A DNA stretch of 64,000 nucleotides, from positions 17,449 to 81,448 of IMG/VR virus record IMGVR_UViG_3300033182_000709; one strand, given 5' to 3'. The notes below the pieces were generated by a model. The model searched no databases, was not told the DNA's origin, and saw nothing but the letters and a program-made list of their open reading frames with translations. Within the stretch, counting starts at the first letter, position 1. Each line of letters opens with the position of its first letter. This stretch comes from a virus. Position numbers and translations under genes: made by a program. Below are positions 19,615 to 28,151 of this stretch, one piece after another.

Positions 19615-19993
19615 ACGTACCTCAACGAAAAAGTATAAATTTAATCCAGATCCTCTTGAAGAAGTGACAAAGAATAAAAAGGAGATTAAAAAAGAAAAAG
19701 ATCCTCAACCTGTAATTGATTATGTACTTGAAAAACTTGGAACTCCTGATAATCTTGTAAAGGTAGAAGCCTTTCATTATGATTGGGGTGAAGGTAGAGA
19801 TAATCGTTGGCGAGTGAATATTGTTACTGAAGAGATGTTAAGGACTGATCTTGGTAACTTAATTCCTACTTGGAAAAGAAACCATTGTTACTTTTTACGT
19901 TTTGATGATGATATGGGAGTTGCAACTTATTGTAATCCACCTATTGAAAGAGCATATGACTCAGAAGGAGAACTAATTGATGGAACAGTATAA
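19607..19993 (+). CDS. hypothetical protein (128 aa)
   Basis: 128 residues. Basic N-terminus (MPKRTSTKKYKF) then a compact alpha/beta domain with FHYDWGEGRDNRWRVNI. It overlaps the sigma factor gene by 14 bases and is probably co-translated with it. Family unknown. Confidence 0.65.
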   Translation: MPKRTSTKKYKFNPDPLEEVTKNKKEIKKEKDPQPVIDYVLEKLGTPDNLVKVEAFHYDWGEGRDNRWRVNIVTEEMLRTDLGNLIPTWKRNHCYFLRFDDDMGVATYCNPPIERAYDSEGELIDGTV

Positions 19994-20711
19994 AAAAGAA
20001 ATTACTAAACTATTTGATAAGATGACTAAGGATGATCAAATAGAACTCCATGGAAAGATTGTTAGGGGAGATGTCAATGCTAGAAATAAAGTTATTGAAA
20101 ACTGTTTACCTCTAGCTTACAGGATTGCTGATAACTATCATGTAAACAATAAGCATATTGACTTTGAGGATTTGCTCCAAGAGGCTAATATGGCATTGAT
20201 TAGGGCAGTTGATAAGTGGGATGTAGAAAGAGGTAATATCACTACTGTTGCTACATTCTATATTCGTAATGCTCTAAACGACATGATTAATGATGCTCGT
20301 TATAAAGTTATTAGTCCTTATACCTTGAGTCGTACAGCAGCAGAAGATTTACGAAAGATTAAAAGTGTAGATTCAACTGATGCCTATGAGATTGCTACAA
20401 GAATTAACATGAAACCCAAGCGAGTTAAAAGACTTATTAACTCTAAAGCCAGTCGTGTTGATTTTGATTATGCAAAAGATGTATCTGGGGAAGAGCAAGA
20501 GGAACCAAGGAAATGTATCTCTGACCTCTATGAACTTTGTGAAAATCATCTAGAAGGTATTGATAAACAGGTATTTGGATTGTATATTGGTATGCATGGT
20601 CATCGTATGAAGATTAAACAGATCTGCACTAATCTAAATATGATTGAGCAAGATGTGCGTTCTATTATCAATCGGTGTAAAACTATGTTAAAGGGGATTG
20701 CAAATGCCTAA
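19980..20711 (+). CDS. sigma-70 family RNA polymerase sigma factor (243 aa)
   Basis: Region 2 is clear at about residues 35-100: CLPLAYRIADNY, DLLQEANMALIRAVDKWD and TTVATFYIRNAL are the core-binding and -10 recognition helices. A weaker region 3/4-like helical segment follows with an HTH-like C-terminus (IKQICTNLNMIEQDVRSIIN). It should redirect host RNA polymerase to phage promoters. Start ATG 19980 after GAAGGAGAA. The -10-only promoters at hairpin boundaries are candidate targets. Confidence 0.88.
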   Translation: MEQYKKEITKLFDKMTKDDQIELHGKIVRGDVNARNKVIENCLPLAYRIADNYHVNNKHIDFEDLLQEANMALIRAVDKWDVERGNITTVATFYIRNALNDMINDARYKVISPYTLSRTAAEDLRKIKSVDSTDAYEIATRINMKPKRVKRLINSKASRVDFDYAKDVSGEEQEEPRKCISDLYELCENHLEGIDKQVFGLYIGMHGHRMKIKQICTNLNMIEQDVRSIINRCKTMLKGIANA

Positions 20712-20940
20712 GTATTATATTCAAGATGATGTAAAGGGTTGGATTATTGATGGTAAAGATCCTTTCTCTGCTTGTGTTAAAGGTATTTATTTTAAAATGA
20801 TTGATAGTTTCCAGTTCAATACAAAAACTAAACAGATTGATGGAAATTATCTTGTATCAGAAACTGGTTTTGATGACCCTAAAGGTGAAGTTATTCCTAC
20901 TAAAAAGGTGATACAAAAATGTCTGGAGCTAATGGGATGA
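20704..20940 (+). CDS. hypothetical protein (78 aa)
   Basis: 78 residues from the ATG at 20704, overlapping the sigma gene by 8 bases. Beta-rich, no recognised family. Confidence 0.6.
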   Translation: MPKYYIQDDVKGWIIDGKDPFSACVKGIYFKMIDSFQFNTKTKQIDGNYLVSETGFDDPKGEVIPTKKVIQKCLELMG

Positions 20941-21107
20941 GTTGGTTTGATGCATTTGTAAATGCTGCTCTTATGAGTTTGTGCTTGGGTTGGTTATTCT
21001 TTGATGAGGGTGATACTCTTGTAGAAACTGAAGGGGAAGTGATTGATTGGGATGGTGATTCCGGTTGTGAAGTTGAAGACTATGATTGGGAGTATATAGA
21101 TGAGTAA
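20937..21107 (+). CDS. membrane-anchored acidic peptide (56 aa)
   Basis: 56 residues from the ATG at 20937 (ATGA overlap; GGAG 8 bases before). The ATG at 20919 is an alternative start with AAAGGTG. One hydrophobic span (residues 4-22), then a highly acidic tail. Function unknown. Confidence 0.55.
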   Translation: MSWFDAFVNAALMSLCLGWLFFDEGDTLVETEGEVIDWDGDSGCEVEDYDWEYIDE

Positions 21108-21264
21108 ACATAACTTAAGTGTTGGTGTTGTTATGATGTTAATCAACGAAGGTTTTATTCAAGAGAAAGATGAAGAAGAGGCAGTTGATGCAGTAAACGA
21201 TTTGCTTGATGATTGGTTTGCACTTTCTAATGCTGACTTGGATTTTCCTTGGGATGAGGATTAG
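21100..21264 (+). CDS. small acidic hypothetical protein (54 aa)
   Basis: 54 residues starting MSKHNLSVGV, with an acidic C-terminal half. Overlaps both neighbours (8 and 11 bases). Function unknown. Confidence 0.55.
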   Translation: MSKHNLSVGVVMMLINEGFIQEKDEEEAVDAVNDLLDDWFALSNADLDFPWDED

Positions 21265-21571
21265 AGTCAAAGGTTCTGACCTAAAACAAGATAATCCTGT
21301 TGCATATCGTATCTGGAAAGATACAGGTATTGACCAGCATTACATTGAATTTACTCAAAAGGTTATTACTTTTCGTAAGGATGACATTACTATTTTGGCA
21401 ACTCTAAAAAATACTAAATGTCTTGAAAGAATCTGGAAAGACATAACTGAAGGTAGAAGCCCAAAAAAATGTTCATTTGAAATTTCTGACAGTATTATTA
21501 TGGCAGTGCTTTATGGTTTAGACCCATCGTTAGATTGGTATGATTTTGATTGGTTGGATTACTCTAACTAG
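21254..21571 (+). CDS. hypothetical protein (105 aa)
   Basis: 105 residues starting MRIRVKGSDL at 21254, within the preceding gene's end. Soluble alpha/beta composition; no family recognised. The longer upstream reading is out of the gene pattern. Confidence 0.6.
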   Translation: MRIRVKGSDLKQDNPVAYRIWKDTGIDQHYIEFTQKVITFRKDDITILATLKNTKCLERIWKDITEGRSPKKCSFEISDSIIMAVLYGLDPSLDWYDFDWLDYSN

Positions 21572-21575
21572 GTTG

Positions 21576-22013
21576 ATGAGAATGGAAATAAAGAGATTAT
21601 TCGTTGCGTTATTATTTTTATTGTTTGTTTTTTATAGTTGTTTAGATTTTAGTAAAGTTTCCTATCGTGGATTACCGATAACTATTGAACACGAAAAGGG
21701 AACTATTAGGTCTGGTGTTGATAGAGAGGGTAATCCTTGGCAACAAGAGATGTTTCATCACTATGGATACTTTAATGGTATTATAGGAGCAGATGAAAAA
21801 GAGTTAGATGTTTATTATAATCCAGATGGTAAATCTGATAAAATCTTTCGTGTTATTCAACTTGATACCTTGACAAAAGAGTTTGATGAGTATAAAATAA
21901 TGATAGGCTTTGACACTATTGAAGATGCCAAACAAGGATACTTGGTTCATTATCCAGATGGATGGGTTGGTTTTGGTGGTATTGAAGAAATAACTTTGGA
22001 GGAAATAAAATGA
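21576..22013 (+). CDS. InPase-like phage protein with signal/anchor (145 aa)
   Basis: After an N-terminal hydrophobic segment (about residues 6-22, ending SC, a possible lipobox) comes a domain with IEHEKGTIRSGVD, GADEKELDVY, FDEYKIMIGFD and YPDGWVGFGGI. This is the conserved order of the inorganic-pyrophosphatase-like domain found fused to phage head or portal-region proteins. Here it stands alone with an export or anchor signal, which is odd. The ATG at 21582 is an equally possible start. Confidence 0.65.
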   Translation: MRMEIKRLFVALLFLLFVFYSCLDFSKVSYRGLPITIEHEKGTIRSGVDREGNPWQQEMFHHYGYFNGIIGADEKELDVYYNPDGKSDKIFRVIQLDTLTKEFDEYKIMIGFDTIEDAKQGYLVHYPDGWVGFGGIEEITLEEIK

Positions 22014-22126
22014 CATTATTAGGATGTAGTCAGTGTTGGTTTAGTATTACTCAAGTAGTAAGTTTTGCTGTTGTTTTTGGTGGTTCTATGCTTTATTGTA
22101 TAAAAGATTTTACGAAACGGAGTTGA
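22010..22126 (+). CDS. single-span membrane peptide (38 aa)
   Basis: 38 residues starting MTLLGCSQCW, one span at about 15-31 and a basic tail. TTGGAGG upstream; ATGA-type overlap. Function unknown. Confidence 0.5.
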   Translation: MTLLGCSQCWFSITQVVSFAVVFGGSMLYCIKDFTKRS

Positions 22127-22129
22127 CAA

Positions 22130-22348
22130 ATGATAGGTGGTAAACAATTAACAGTTGTAATTCTAGGTATTGTTATCATCTTTCTCATCATTTATGATAT
22201 TTTTGCTTTGACATTCTTTGGTATTGACAGTACAATAAGTGTTGTGCTTAATGAATGGTCTTTTCAGGCACATCCACTCTTTGTATTTTCTTTTGGTATG
22301 ATTATTGGTGGTTTGATTGTTCACTTTTTTAGATGGAAACCTAAATAA
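22130..22348 (+). CDS. two-span membrane protein (72 aa)
   Basis: 72 residues with spans at about 8-30 and 48-68 and a basic end (RWKPK). SD ACGGAG. Function unknown; holin-like in size and topology, but not near other lysis genes. Confidence 0.6.
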   Translation: MIGGKQLTVVILGIVIIFLIIYDIFALTFFGIDSTISVVLNEWSFQAHPLFVFSFGMIIGGLIVHFFRWKPK

Positions 22349-22770
22349 TGAAACTTAAACGAGGTCAGAAACTTTGTCCTAAGTGTGGAGAGGTTCAAGC
22401 TGCTCGTCAATGTGAGTGTAAACATTGTGGTTATCAGATGCGTCAGCGTAAGAATAGAACACAAACAGTTCACGATTGGACAGAACTGGAGAAGGGAGAC
22501 TTCATTAAAGTATTTCAAGGGACTGGTTCTTATTATCTCAATAGTGAAGGTGATAAGGTTTATCTATCTGTTCCGGGTGCATATAAAGTTTATTCAACAG
22601 ATGAAAATGGTATTCATTGTTATGGAGTAGGTAAAAGAAATAGTGGTATGAACTACGTCTACATGGGACCACATATGAAATCCCCTGTATTTAGTAGCAT
22701 CTATCGTAACCCACACAAAATTGTAAAAATTAAGGCACCAAGAGCATTTATTTCTAAAAATGGGGTATAA
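22348..22770 (+). CDS. zinc-ribbon protein (140 aa)
   Basis: N-terminal zinc ribbon CPKC...CKHC (residues 10-27), Arg-rich linker, then a beta-rich domain of about 90 residues. The layout suggests a nucleic-acid or protein adaptor; function unknown. Its end overlaps the -10-like TATAAT of the next unit. Confidence 0.65.
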   Translation: MKLKRGQKLCPKCGEVQAARQCECKHCGYQMRQRKNRTQTVHDWTELEKGDFIKVFQGTGSYYLNSEGDKVYLSVPGAYKVYSTDENGIHCYGVGKRNSGMNYVYMGPHMKSPVFSSIYRNPHKIVKIKAPRAFISKNGV

Positions 22771-22795
22771 TTATTTATGTCCCACATATTTTTGG
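22760..22795 (+). promoter_or_regulatory. extended -10 with possible overlapping hairpin
   Basis: TGGGGTATAATTA (-10 at 22765-22770) with TGGG upstream and CCCA about 15 bases downstream, followed by CATATTTTT. A weaker example of the promoter/terminator boundary type. Confidence 0.4.
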
Positions 22796-22804
22796 AGGTA
22801 AAAG

Positions 22805-23386
22805 ATGGCAACAACAGCAACAGTTACAATATCTTCCGATATTTACTATACTGTGGTAGAGGAAGTAGATCAGTTTAATGTAAATAGGTATTCTAATTCT
22901 TTAGATTATTCTCTAGTATATAATTATGGAACAGGGCAACTCGGTAGTGGTATCAATAGTGGAACTCCAACTACTTCTCAAGTAAATTTATTTGTAAAGA
23001 GTTCTGGAACTATATCTGGTGGTGAGAATGTTGTAATAGACTTTGAGGCATATCCAAAATACAATATAGGTCTTGAGTCTACAATTTCTTTTAGTGGGTT
23101 AAAAGGTCTTGTTATAGAAAATGTGAATAGTGGAACTGGAGAAATATTAAATATAAGAGCAACAGGGTCAAATGCTTTTACAAATATGTTTAATGGTGGT
23201 AGTGGCAACGTAAATATTAACCCATTAGGGACATATATGTATACAGATATATACGATACAGATGTAACATCTTCTAATAGATTATTATACATTCATAACG
23301 ACACTTCAACTGGTATAGATTATCAAATTGTAGCAGTTGGTGTTGATCCTAGTATATTAGTAACAGATTCTATTGGAACTCCTTAA
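22805..23386 (+). CDS. beta-rich, virion-like protein (193 aa)
   Basis: 193 residues of Ser/Thr/Gly/Asn-rich beta sequence without charged clusters, typical of phage fibre, decoration or head-surface proteins. TGGAGG before the ATG. It shares a YNYGTG-like motif with the protein at 48232. Structural role inferred from composition only. Confidence 0.5.
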   Translation: MATTATVTISSDIYYTVVEEVDQFNVNRYSNSLDYSLVYNYGTGQLGSGINSGTPTTSQVNLFVKSSGTISGGENVVIDFEAYPKYNIGLESTISFSGLKGLVIENVNSGTGEILNIRATGSNAFTNMFNGGSGNVNINPLGTYMYTDIYDTDVTSSNRLLYIHNDTSTGIDYQIVAVGVDPSILVTDSIGTP

Positions 23387-23396
23387 AGAGGTAATT

Positions 23397-24005
23397 ATGA
23401 AGGGTAGACTTAAAGGGATGAGGGCTTATCTGATAGGTCCAATGGATGAGTGTGGAGATTTAGGTAAAGGTTGGAGATTAGATATACAAAAGTTCCTATG
23501 GGGTCTGAGATGCGGAGTTTTGAATCCTTGCGACAAGGCAATTAATGTAGGAATTGAAGATGAAGAACTCCACCTAAAATTAGGTAAATTAAGAGAACTA
23601 ATTAAGTACAATGAAAATGCAGGTTGTGGCAAACTTGTAGATGATTGCTATGATGAAATAGAAAAGTTAATGAACCCTGTTGTTGCTATTGACTTTGCCA
23701 TGGTTGATAGGGCAGATTTTATTGTAATGTTTATTGATAGAGATATGCATATGTGTGGAACTTATGCAGAAGAGACTTTAGCAGTTTCACAAAAGAAACC
23801 AGTTGTTATTTGTTGTCGTCAAGGAAAACATGCTATTCCTAATTTTTGCTTTAAAAGAATGGGAAGGCATAACATGATGTTTAGTAACTGGGATGGTGTT
23901 AAAAGTTATTTAATTAGTGTTGATGCCAATCCACAGTTTGAAGATCCAAGTAATACATGGAAGTTTTTCGATTACGATAAAGTATATAATGGAAAATTAA
24001 AATGA
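23397..24005 (+). CDS. nucleoside 2-deoxyribosyltransferase-like protein (202 aa)
   Basis: MRAYLIGPMDE near residue 8 and DFAMVDRADFIVMFID followed by CGTYAEETLAVSQKKPVV match the fold of nucleoside 2-deoxyribosyltransferases, where the Glu in the G-T-Y-x-E element is the usual nucleophile. Members swap bases on deoxynucleosides or remove modified bases. Length is about 50 residues more than classical members. Start ATG 23397 after AGAGGT. Confidence 0.75.
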   Translation: MKGRLKGMRAYLIGPMDECGDLGKGWRLDIQKFLWGLRCGVLNPCDKAINVGIEDEELHLKLGKLRELIKYNENAGCGKLVDDCYDEIEKLMNPVVAIDFAMVDRADFIVMFIDRDMHMCGTYAEETLAVSQKKPVVICCRQGKHAIPNFCFKRMGRHNMMFSNWDGVKSYLISVDANPQFEDPSNTWKFFDYDKVYNGKLK

Positions 24006-24430
24006 AACAGTATAACATACCAAATGGTGGGTATATACCAGTAGATAATGTTACTTATTTGATGGAAAATGATATCAGTCAAATAAATAAAATACCATAC
24101 CTACAAGATTATGAAGGTTATGCGGTTATAACAGTTGGACCGATTTATCTGGATAAAGAAATAAATATAGAAGATTTTATACAAGACAAAGCTATAGTGA
24201 CCAATGAAGACAAAAATATATTCATTATAAATTGTCAGCATCGAGACCTTTCAGATAAATCCTTAATGATGTCACAAAAGTTTAATATAGATGATGCACT
24301 ATGTAACAATTCTTTAACGGATCACTTTTCTGAAAGGTGTGTTAAAGATTTAGAAGTAGATATAGGACATCAGGATTTACATGAAGAACTAAAAAAATAT
24401 TGTTATAAGGAGCATGTATATGAAAGTTGA
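24002..24430 (+). CDS. hypothetical protein, paralogue of next gene (142 aa)
   Basis: 142 residues. The central pattern EDKNIFIINCQH is echoed by the following gene (PDKKVFVVNCDH), and both are acidic alpha/beta proteins, suggesting tandem duplication. ATGA overlap with the upstream gene. Function unknown. Confidence 0.6.
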   Translation: MKQYNIPNGGYIPVDNVTYLMENDISQINKIPYLQDYEGYAVITVGPIYLDKEINIEDFIQDKAIVTNEDKNIFIINCQHRDLSDKSLMMSQKFNIDDALCNNSLTDHFSERCVKDLEVDIGHQDLHEELKKYCYKEHVYES

Positions 24431-24821
24431 ATTTTATGTAGTAGAAAACTTAACAGATGTTTGGACTCTTGCTGGTGAGCAAGGGGAAGGACTTGCTATA
24501 TGTCATGCGGCAGATGTTGAACCAAAAGTAGATTTTAATCCTGAAAATTATAAAGCAGATTTTCCTTTGGTTTACTTATCTCCTGATAAGAAAGTTTTTG
24601 TTGTAAATTGTGACCATTTATGGTTAACTAATGTATTAGATTTGAAGAGACCAGAAGACTATATATCATTTGATATTGGTGGTCCAAAGAGATGTGTGGT
24701 TAGTATGGATCTTGCAAATGATTTTGTTGGATGTGAAGTGCCTTCTGCACCAGCACCTGAACCTGAATCATTCACACCAGTAGATTATCCAGTAGACGAA
24801 TTGCCAGATAATGAAGAATAA
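24420..24821 (+). CDS. hypothetical protein, paralogue of previous gene (133 aa)
   Basis: 133 residues from the ATG at 24420, 8 bases after GGAG. The C-terminus is Pro/Glu-rich (SAPAPEPESF). Shares the VFVVNCDH motif with the preceding gene. Function unknown. Confidence 0.6.
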   Translation: MKVEFYVVENLTDVWTLAGEQGEGLAICHAADVEPKVDFNPENYKADFPLVYLSPDKKVFVVNCDHLWLTNVLDLKRPEDYISFDIGGPKRCVVSMDLANDFVGCEVPSAPAPEPESFTPVDYPVDELPDNEE

Positions 24822-24846
24822 TCTTCACTTATCATAAAATTAATGG

Positions 24847-24881
24847 TATAATTAGGGGTAGAGAAATCTGCCCCTTTTTTA
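24847..24881 (+). promoter_or_regulatory. -10 box overlapping a terminator
   Basis: GGTATAAT (24847-24852) is followed by GGGGTAGA-GAAA-TCTGCCCC (24855-24874) and six T. The likely start (about 24859) falls inside the first arm, so new transcripts would lose the G-tract while read-through transcripts form the full terminator. Opens the sugar cluster. Confidence 0.7.
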
Positions 24882-24892
24882 TTGGAGTTGTA

Positions 24893-25252
24893 ATGCAAAA
24901 TATAGTAAGTAAAGGTTGGGGATATGAACTTTGGGTAGAGAATAATGAACTCTACTGTGGTAAGCATTTACATGTATTACCTACTAAATGGTGCTCTGTT
25001 CATTATCATAAAAATAAGAAAGAAACATTCTATGTTATCGGTGGTGAACTAAAATTAGAATATTCTAACAATTTAGAGTGGAGTAGTCCTCATGATATTG
25101 AGACTATAATTTTAAAAAAGGGAGATTGCTTTACTTTAGAGACTTTAGTCGCACACAGATTTACAAGTAATACAAGTTATCCATGCGACTTTATAGAATT
25201 TTCTACTCATCACGAAGATTCAGATTCTTACAGGGTAATAAAGGGTGACTAA
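24893..25252 (+). CDS. cupin-fold sugar-isomerase-like protein (119 aa)
   Basis: Single cupin: HYHKNKKETFYVIGGELKL is cupin motif 1 (His, His, Glu) and the later GDCFTLETLVAHRF is motif 2 with the last His. Close in type to phosphomannose-isomerase C-terminal cupins and small D-lyxose-isomerase-like proteins. First gene of the surface-sugar operon, so an isomerase or epimerase step on a sugar phosphate is likely. Confidence 0.7.
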   Translation: MQNIVSKGWGYELWVENNELYCGKHLHVLPTKWCSVHYHKNKKETFYVIGGELKLEYSNNLEWSSPHDIETIILKKGDCFTLETLVAHRFTSNTSYPCDFIEFSTHHEDSDSYRVIKGD

Positions 25253-26008
25253 ATGAAGATTGCTATTGTAGGAGATGCATGTACGGATATCTATGTCTAT
25301 GGATCATGTGAGAGATTGTGCCCAGAAGGTCCGGTGCCAGTATTAAATAAAATGCATCAAATTGATTCTGGTGGTATGGCATTGAACGTATTTAATAATT
25401 TAAAAACATTTTTTGGAAAAGATATTCGTCTTTATTCTAACGATATCAATAATATGATGAAGGTAAGATATGTCGATGAGAAAACAAATCAGTTATTATT
25501 AAGAGTAGATCACAATGATATCTGTGATAGGATTACTAAAACTACAATACAGGAAGTTAAAGATGAAAAGTATGATGCAATAGTTGTTTCGGATTATTGC
25601 AAAGGGTTTATGACTGATGAAGATTTAATCGAACTTGGTCAGGCGGCACCTATATCATTCTTAGACTCAAAAAGAAAACTTACTACAGATATTGCATTCT
25701 CCTATAATCTAATTAAACTTAACGAATACGAATATCATCAAAATATGAGAATTGTAAAAGCATCGCCTCAGAGATTTGTTATTACTTTAGGTAGTAAGGG
25801 TGTGAAATTTATGGATAATAAATATGATCCACCTAAAGTATTACAAACATATGATGTATCTGGTGCTGGAGATACATTTTTAGCAGCAGTTGTGGCCCAA
25901 GTTATTCAAAATGAAGGTATACATACGGCAATAAAGTTTGCTCAAGAATGTTGTAATAAAGTTATTCAAGAAAGAGGTACATGTGTCTACAAAAAAGATA
26001 TGGACTAA
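25253..26008 (+). CDS. PfkB-family kinase, HldE kinase-domain-like (251 aa)
   Basis: Carbohydrate kinase with IVGDACTDIY at the start, PEGPVPVLN, and the catalytic DVSGAGDTFLAA near the end. This order fits the N-terminal (RfaE domain I) heptose-7-phosphate kinase of HldE. At 251 residues it lacks about 60 residues of the standalone domain. The cognate nucleotidyltransferase is the overlapping next gene, so HldE is split in two. ADP-heptose synthesis is the likely pathway. Confidence 0.75.
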   Translation: MKIAIVGDACTDIYVYGSCERLCPEGPVPVLNKMHQIDSGGMALNVFNNLKTFFGKDIRLYSNDINNMMKVRYVDEKTNQLLLRVDHNDICDRITKTTIQEVKDEKYDAIVVSDYCKGFMTDEDLIELGQAAPISFLDSKRKLTTDIAFSYNLIKLNEYEYHQNMRIVKASPQRFVITLGSKGVKFMDNKYDPPKVLQTYDVSGAGDTFLAAVVAQVIQNEGIHTAIKFAQECCNKVIQERGTCVYKKDMD

Positions 26009-26378
26009 TGGTTGTTACGATATACTTCATGTAGGTCATATTGCTTTATTTGAATATGCTAAATCTTTAGGTGGTCAACTGATTGTTGGTATTGATAGTG
26101 ACAAAAGAGTTAAGAAATTAAAGGGAGAAGATAGACCTTTCAATTGTGAGTCTGATAGAAAGAAAATGCTTGAGTCTATTAAGTATATAGACAAAGTATT
26201 TATTTTTGATAGTCAGGAGCAAATGTGTAATATTGTAAGGTATAATTCTATAGATGCCATTGTGGTAGGTGATGAATATAAAGGTCGTCATGTGACTGCT
26301 TCAGATATTGTTGATGAGGTCATCTACTTTACAAAAATTAAAGGTTATTCTACTACTTCAATCTTGGATCAAAAATGA
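25983..26378 (+). CDS. cytidylyltransferase-type, HldE domain II-like (131 aa)
   Basis: 131 residues. TNGCYDILHVGHIALFEYAKSLG is the nucleotidyltransferase HxGH signature, and later VVGDEYKGRHV and GYSTTSIL complete the family. GTG start at 25983 chosen because AAAGAGGT precedes it and it gives the natural N-terminus; it overlaps the kinase gene by 26 bases. Likely adds AMP to heptose-1-phosphate. Confidence 0.8.
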   Translation: MSTKKIWTNGCYDILHVGHIALFEYAKSLGGQLIVGIDSDKRVKKLKGEDRPFNCESDRKKMLESIKYIDKVFIFDSQEQMCNIVRYNSIDAIVVGDEYKGRHVTASDIVDEVIYFTKIKGYSTTSILDQK

Positions 26379-27217
26379 AAAAAATTCTTATTACAGGGCA
26401 TATGGGATTCATAGGTTCTTGTTTCTTAAAGTCTCTCTCGGACACATATGAAATTATCACATCTGATTATAAGGGTGGAGACTATTGTCCAGATAACCTA
26501 CCAGACTTGTCTGATGTAGATATTGTCGTCCATATGGGTGCAATGTCATCTACAAACTCTACGGATAGAGAAGAGGTGTTTACAAGGAATATTATGAGCA
26601 CCTTAAACATAATTGAAAAGGCAAAGAACGCTAAAATTATCTATGCGTCTTCCGCTTCTACATATGGATCTATTAATGCAAAGAGATCAGAGTCTGATAA
26701 ACTACAACCTGAATCACTATATGCTAAATCAAAAGCAGTTATTGATGATATAGTACTAAAATATCTTCCTCATAGAAAGATTGTTGGACTACGATTTTTT
26801 AATGTTTGCAGTTTTAGTTTTGAAGGACATAAGACACAGCCTAGCCCAACCTATAGTTTTTATAAGCAATTAAATGAAACGGGTCAGGTTAAGTTATTTA
26901 ATGGCTCTGACAATATCTTTAGAGACTTCATTTATATAGAAGATGTTGTAAAAGTTATGCACTACTTTATTGATAATCAAGTAAATGGAAGTGTTGTTGT
27001 CAATGTAGGAACAGGTAAGCCAGTATCGTTTGAGCAGATCGCTGATAAGATGATTGATAAACTTGGTTTTGGTGAAAAAGTATATATTGATAGACCTTCA
27101 GATATACTCAACTCTTATCAGACCTATACTGAAGCGGATTTGAAATACTTAAGAACTTTAGGATATGATAATAAAATTCCAACGATCCTTGATTATATAG
27201 AGGAAAGAGCACTGTGA
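26375..27217 (+). CDS. NAD-dependent sugar epimerase, HldD-like (280 aa)
   Basis: Short-chain dehydrogenase: GHMGFIGS nucleotide-binding loop at residue 7, VHMGAMSST, ASSASTYGS and the catalytic YAKSK. The MGA-x-SST and late FRDFIY elements resemble ADP-glyceromanno-heptose 6-epimerase, fitting the split HldE upstream. Could be another nucleotide-sugar epimerase. Confidence 0.75.
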   Translation: MKKILITGHMGFIGSCFLKSLSDTYEIITSDYKGGDYCPDNLPDLSDVDIVVHMGAMSSTNSTDREEVFTRNIMSTLNIIEKAKNAKIIYASSASTYGSINAKRSESDKLQPESLYAKSKAVIDDIVLKYLPHRKIVGLRFFNVCSFSFEGHKTQPSPTYSFYKQLNETGQVKLFNGSDNIFRDFIYIEDVVKVMHYFIDNQVNGSVVVNVGTGKPVSFEQIADKMIDKLGFGEKVYIDRPSDILNSYQTYTEADLKYLRTLGYDNKIPTILDYIEERAL

Positions 27218-27597
27218 TAGATAATGATCAAGTAAAACACATAGCAGGACAATTAAATAATAACGATAAGAAAAAGCTACTATTTATAGTTCCCGAAAGT
27301 GCAGGAGATATATTTTTATCTACAAGCTTGTTGCCTTCTATGTCTAAAAATTATGATGAGTATGAGATTTATTTTGCTTGCAAACCAGAGTATAAGGATA
27401 TACTAATTAATAATCCATACATTACTAAAGTTTTAGACTATCTACCTATTATGGATAATCAAATACTAATGGAAGGAACTGCTCAATGGAAGGGACTCTT
27501 TGATATTTCAATTATGGCGACTGTATTAACTCAAAGGGTTATTAACTATTTAAATAATGGTGAAACAAGAATTATGTTTGACTTGAGGGAAGATTAA
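27214..27597 (+). CDS. GT9-like glycosyltransferase, N-terminal half (127 aa)
   Basis: LLFIVPESAGDIFLSTSLLPSM is the N-terminal Rossmann entry of heptosyltransferase-like (GT9) enzymes, including the G-D pair. The frame ends where the second domain should begin, and the next gene supplies it. The stop overlaps the next ATG (TAATG). A natural two-subunit split or a recent nonsense/frameshift event is possible. Confidence 0.65.
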   Translation: MIDNDQVKHIAGQLNNNDKKKLLFIVPESAGDIFLSTSLLPSMSKNYDEYEIYFACKPEYKDILINNPYITKVLDYLPIMDNQILMEGTAQWKGLFDISIMATVLTQRVINYLNNGETRIMFDLRED

Positions 27598-28151
27598 TGC
27601 ACATTTTAGAAACTTATGCTTTACTGTCTGGATGTAAGATTAGTAAGTGTTTTATTCAAGAGATGCCAACTGTATTGCCAATTGGAAAATACATTACCTT
27701 TCATCCTCATAGCACAAAGGGTGACAGTAAGCAGTACGATAAATGGGATCTCGTTTTAAATTTATTAAATGACAATGATAAGTTTGACTATGAAATAATT
27801 CAAGTGGGAGATACTAATGACAGAAAGTATGTAGATAATACATCTTACTTGGGAAATACAAATAGGTGGCAACTCGCGTATCTAATCAAAAATAGTTCTT
27901 TACATCTGGGCTATGATAGCTTTCCTATACATCTAGCATCTCATTATGATATACCTCTTGTAGGCTTGTATTCGTATCATATCAATACATGCGGCCCATA
28001 TTTCTCTAGTAAAGATAAGGCTAGATTATTTGAGCCAGACTTTACAAAGATCAAGCCAACATTTAGCTATAATGATCCTCATAGACTTATCAATACAATT
28101 GACCATATGGATGTATACAATTCTATAATTGACCTTTTGGGGATTAAGTAA
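27597..28151 (+). CDS. GT9-like glycosyltransferase, C-terminal half (184 aa)
   Basis: YITFHPHSTKGDSKQYDKW, then LGYDSFPIHLASHYDIPLVGLY, is the donor-binding C-terminal domain of GT9 transferases (ADP-heptose side). Starts in the stop of the N-terminal half, so the two may be translationally coupled to form one enzyme. Confidence 0.7.
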   Translation: MHILETYALLSGCKISKCFIQEMPTVLPIGKYITFHPHSTKGDSKQYDKWDLVLNLLNDNDKFDYEIIQVGDTNDRKYVDNTSYLGNTNRWQLAYLIKNSSLHLGYDSFPIHLASHYDIPLVGLYSYHINTCGPYFSSKDKARLFEPDFTKIKPTFSYNDPHRLINTIDHMDVYNSIIDLLGIK

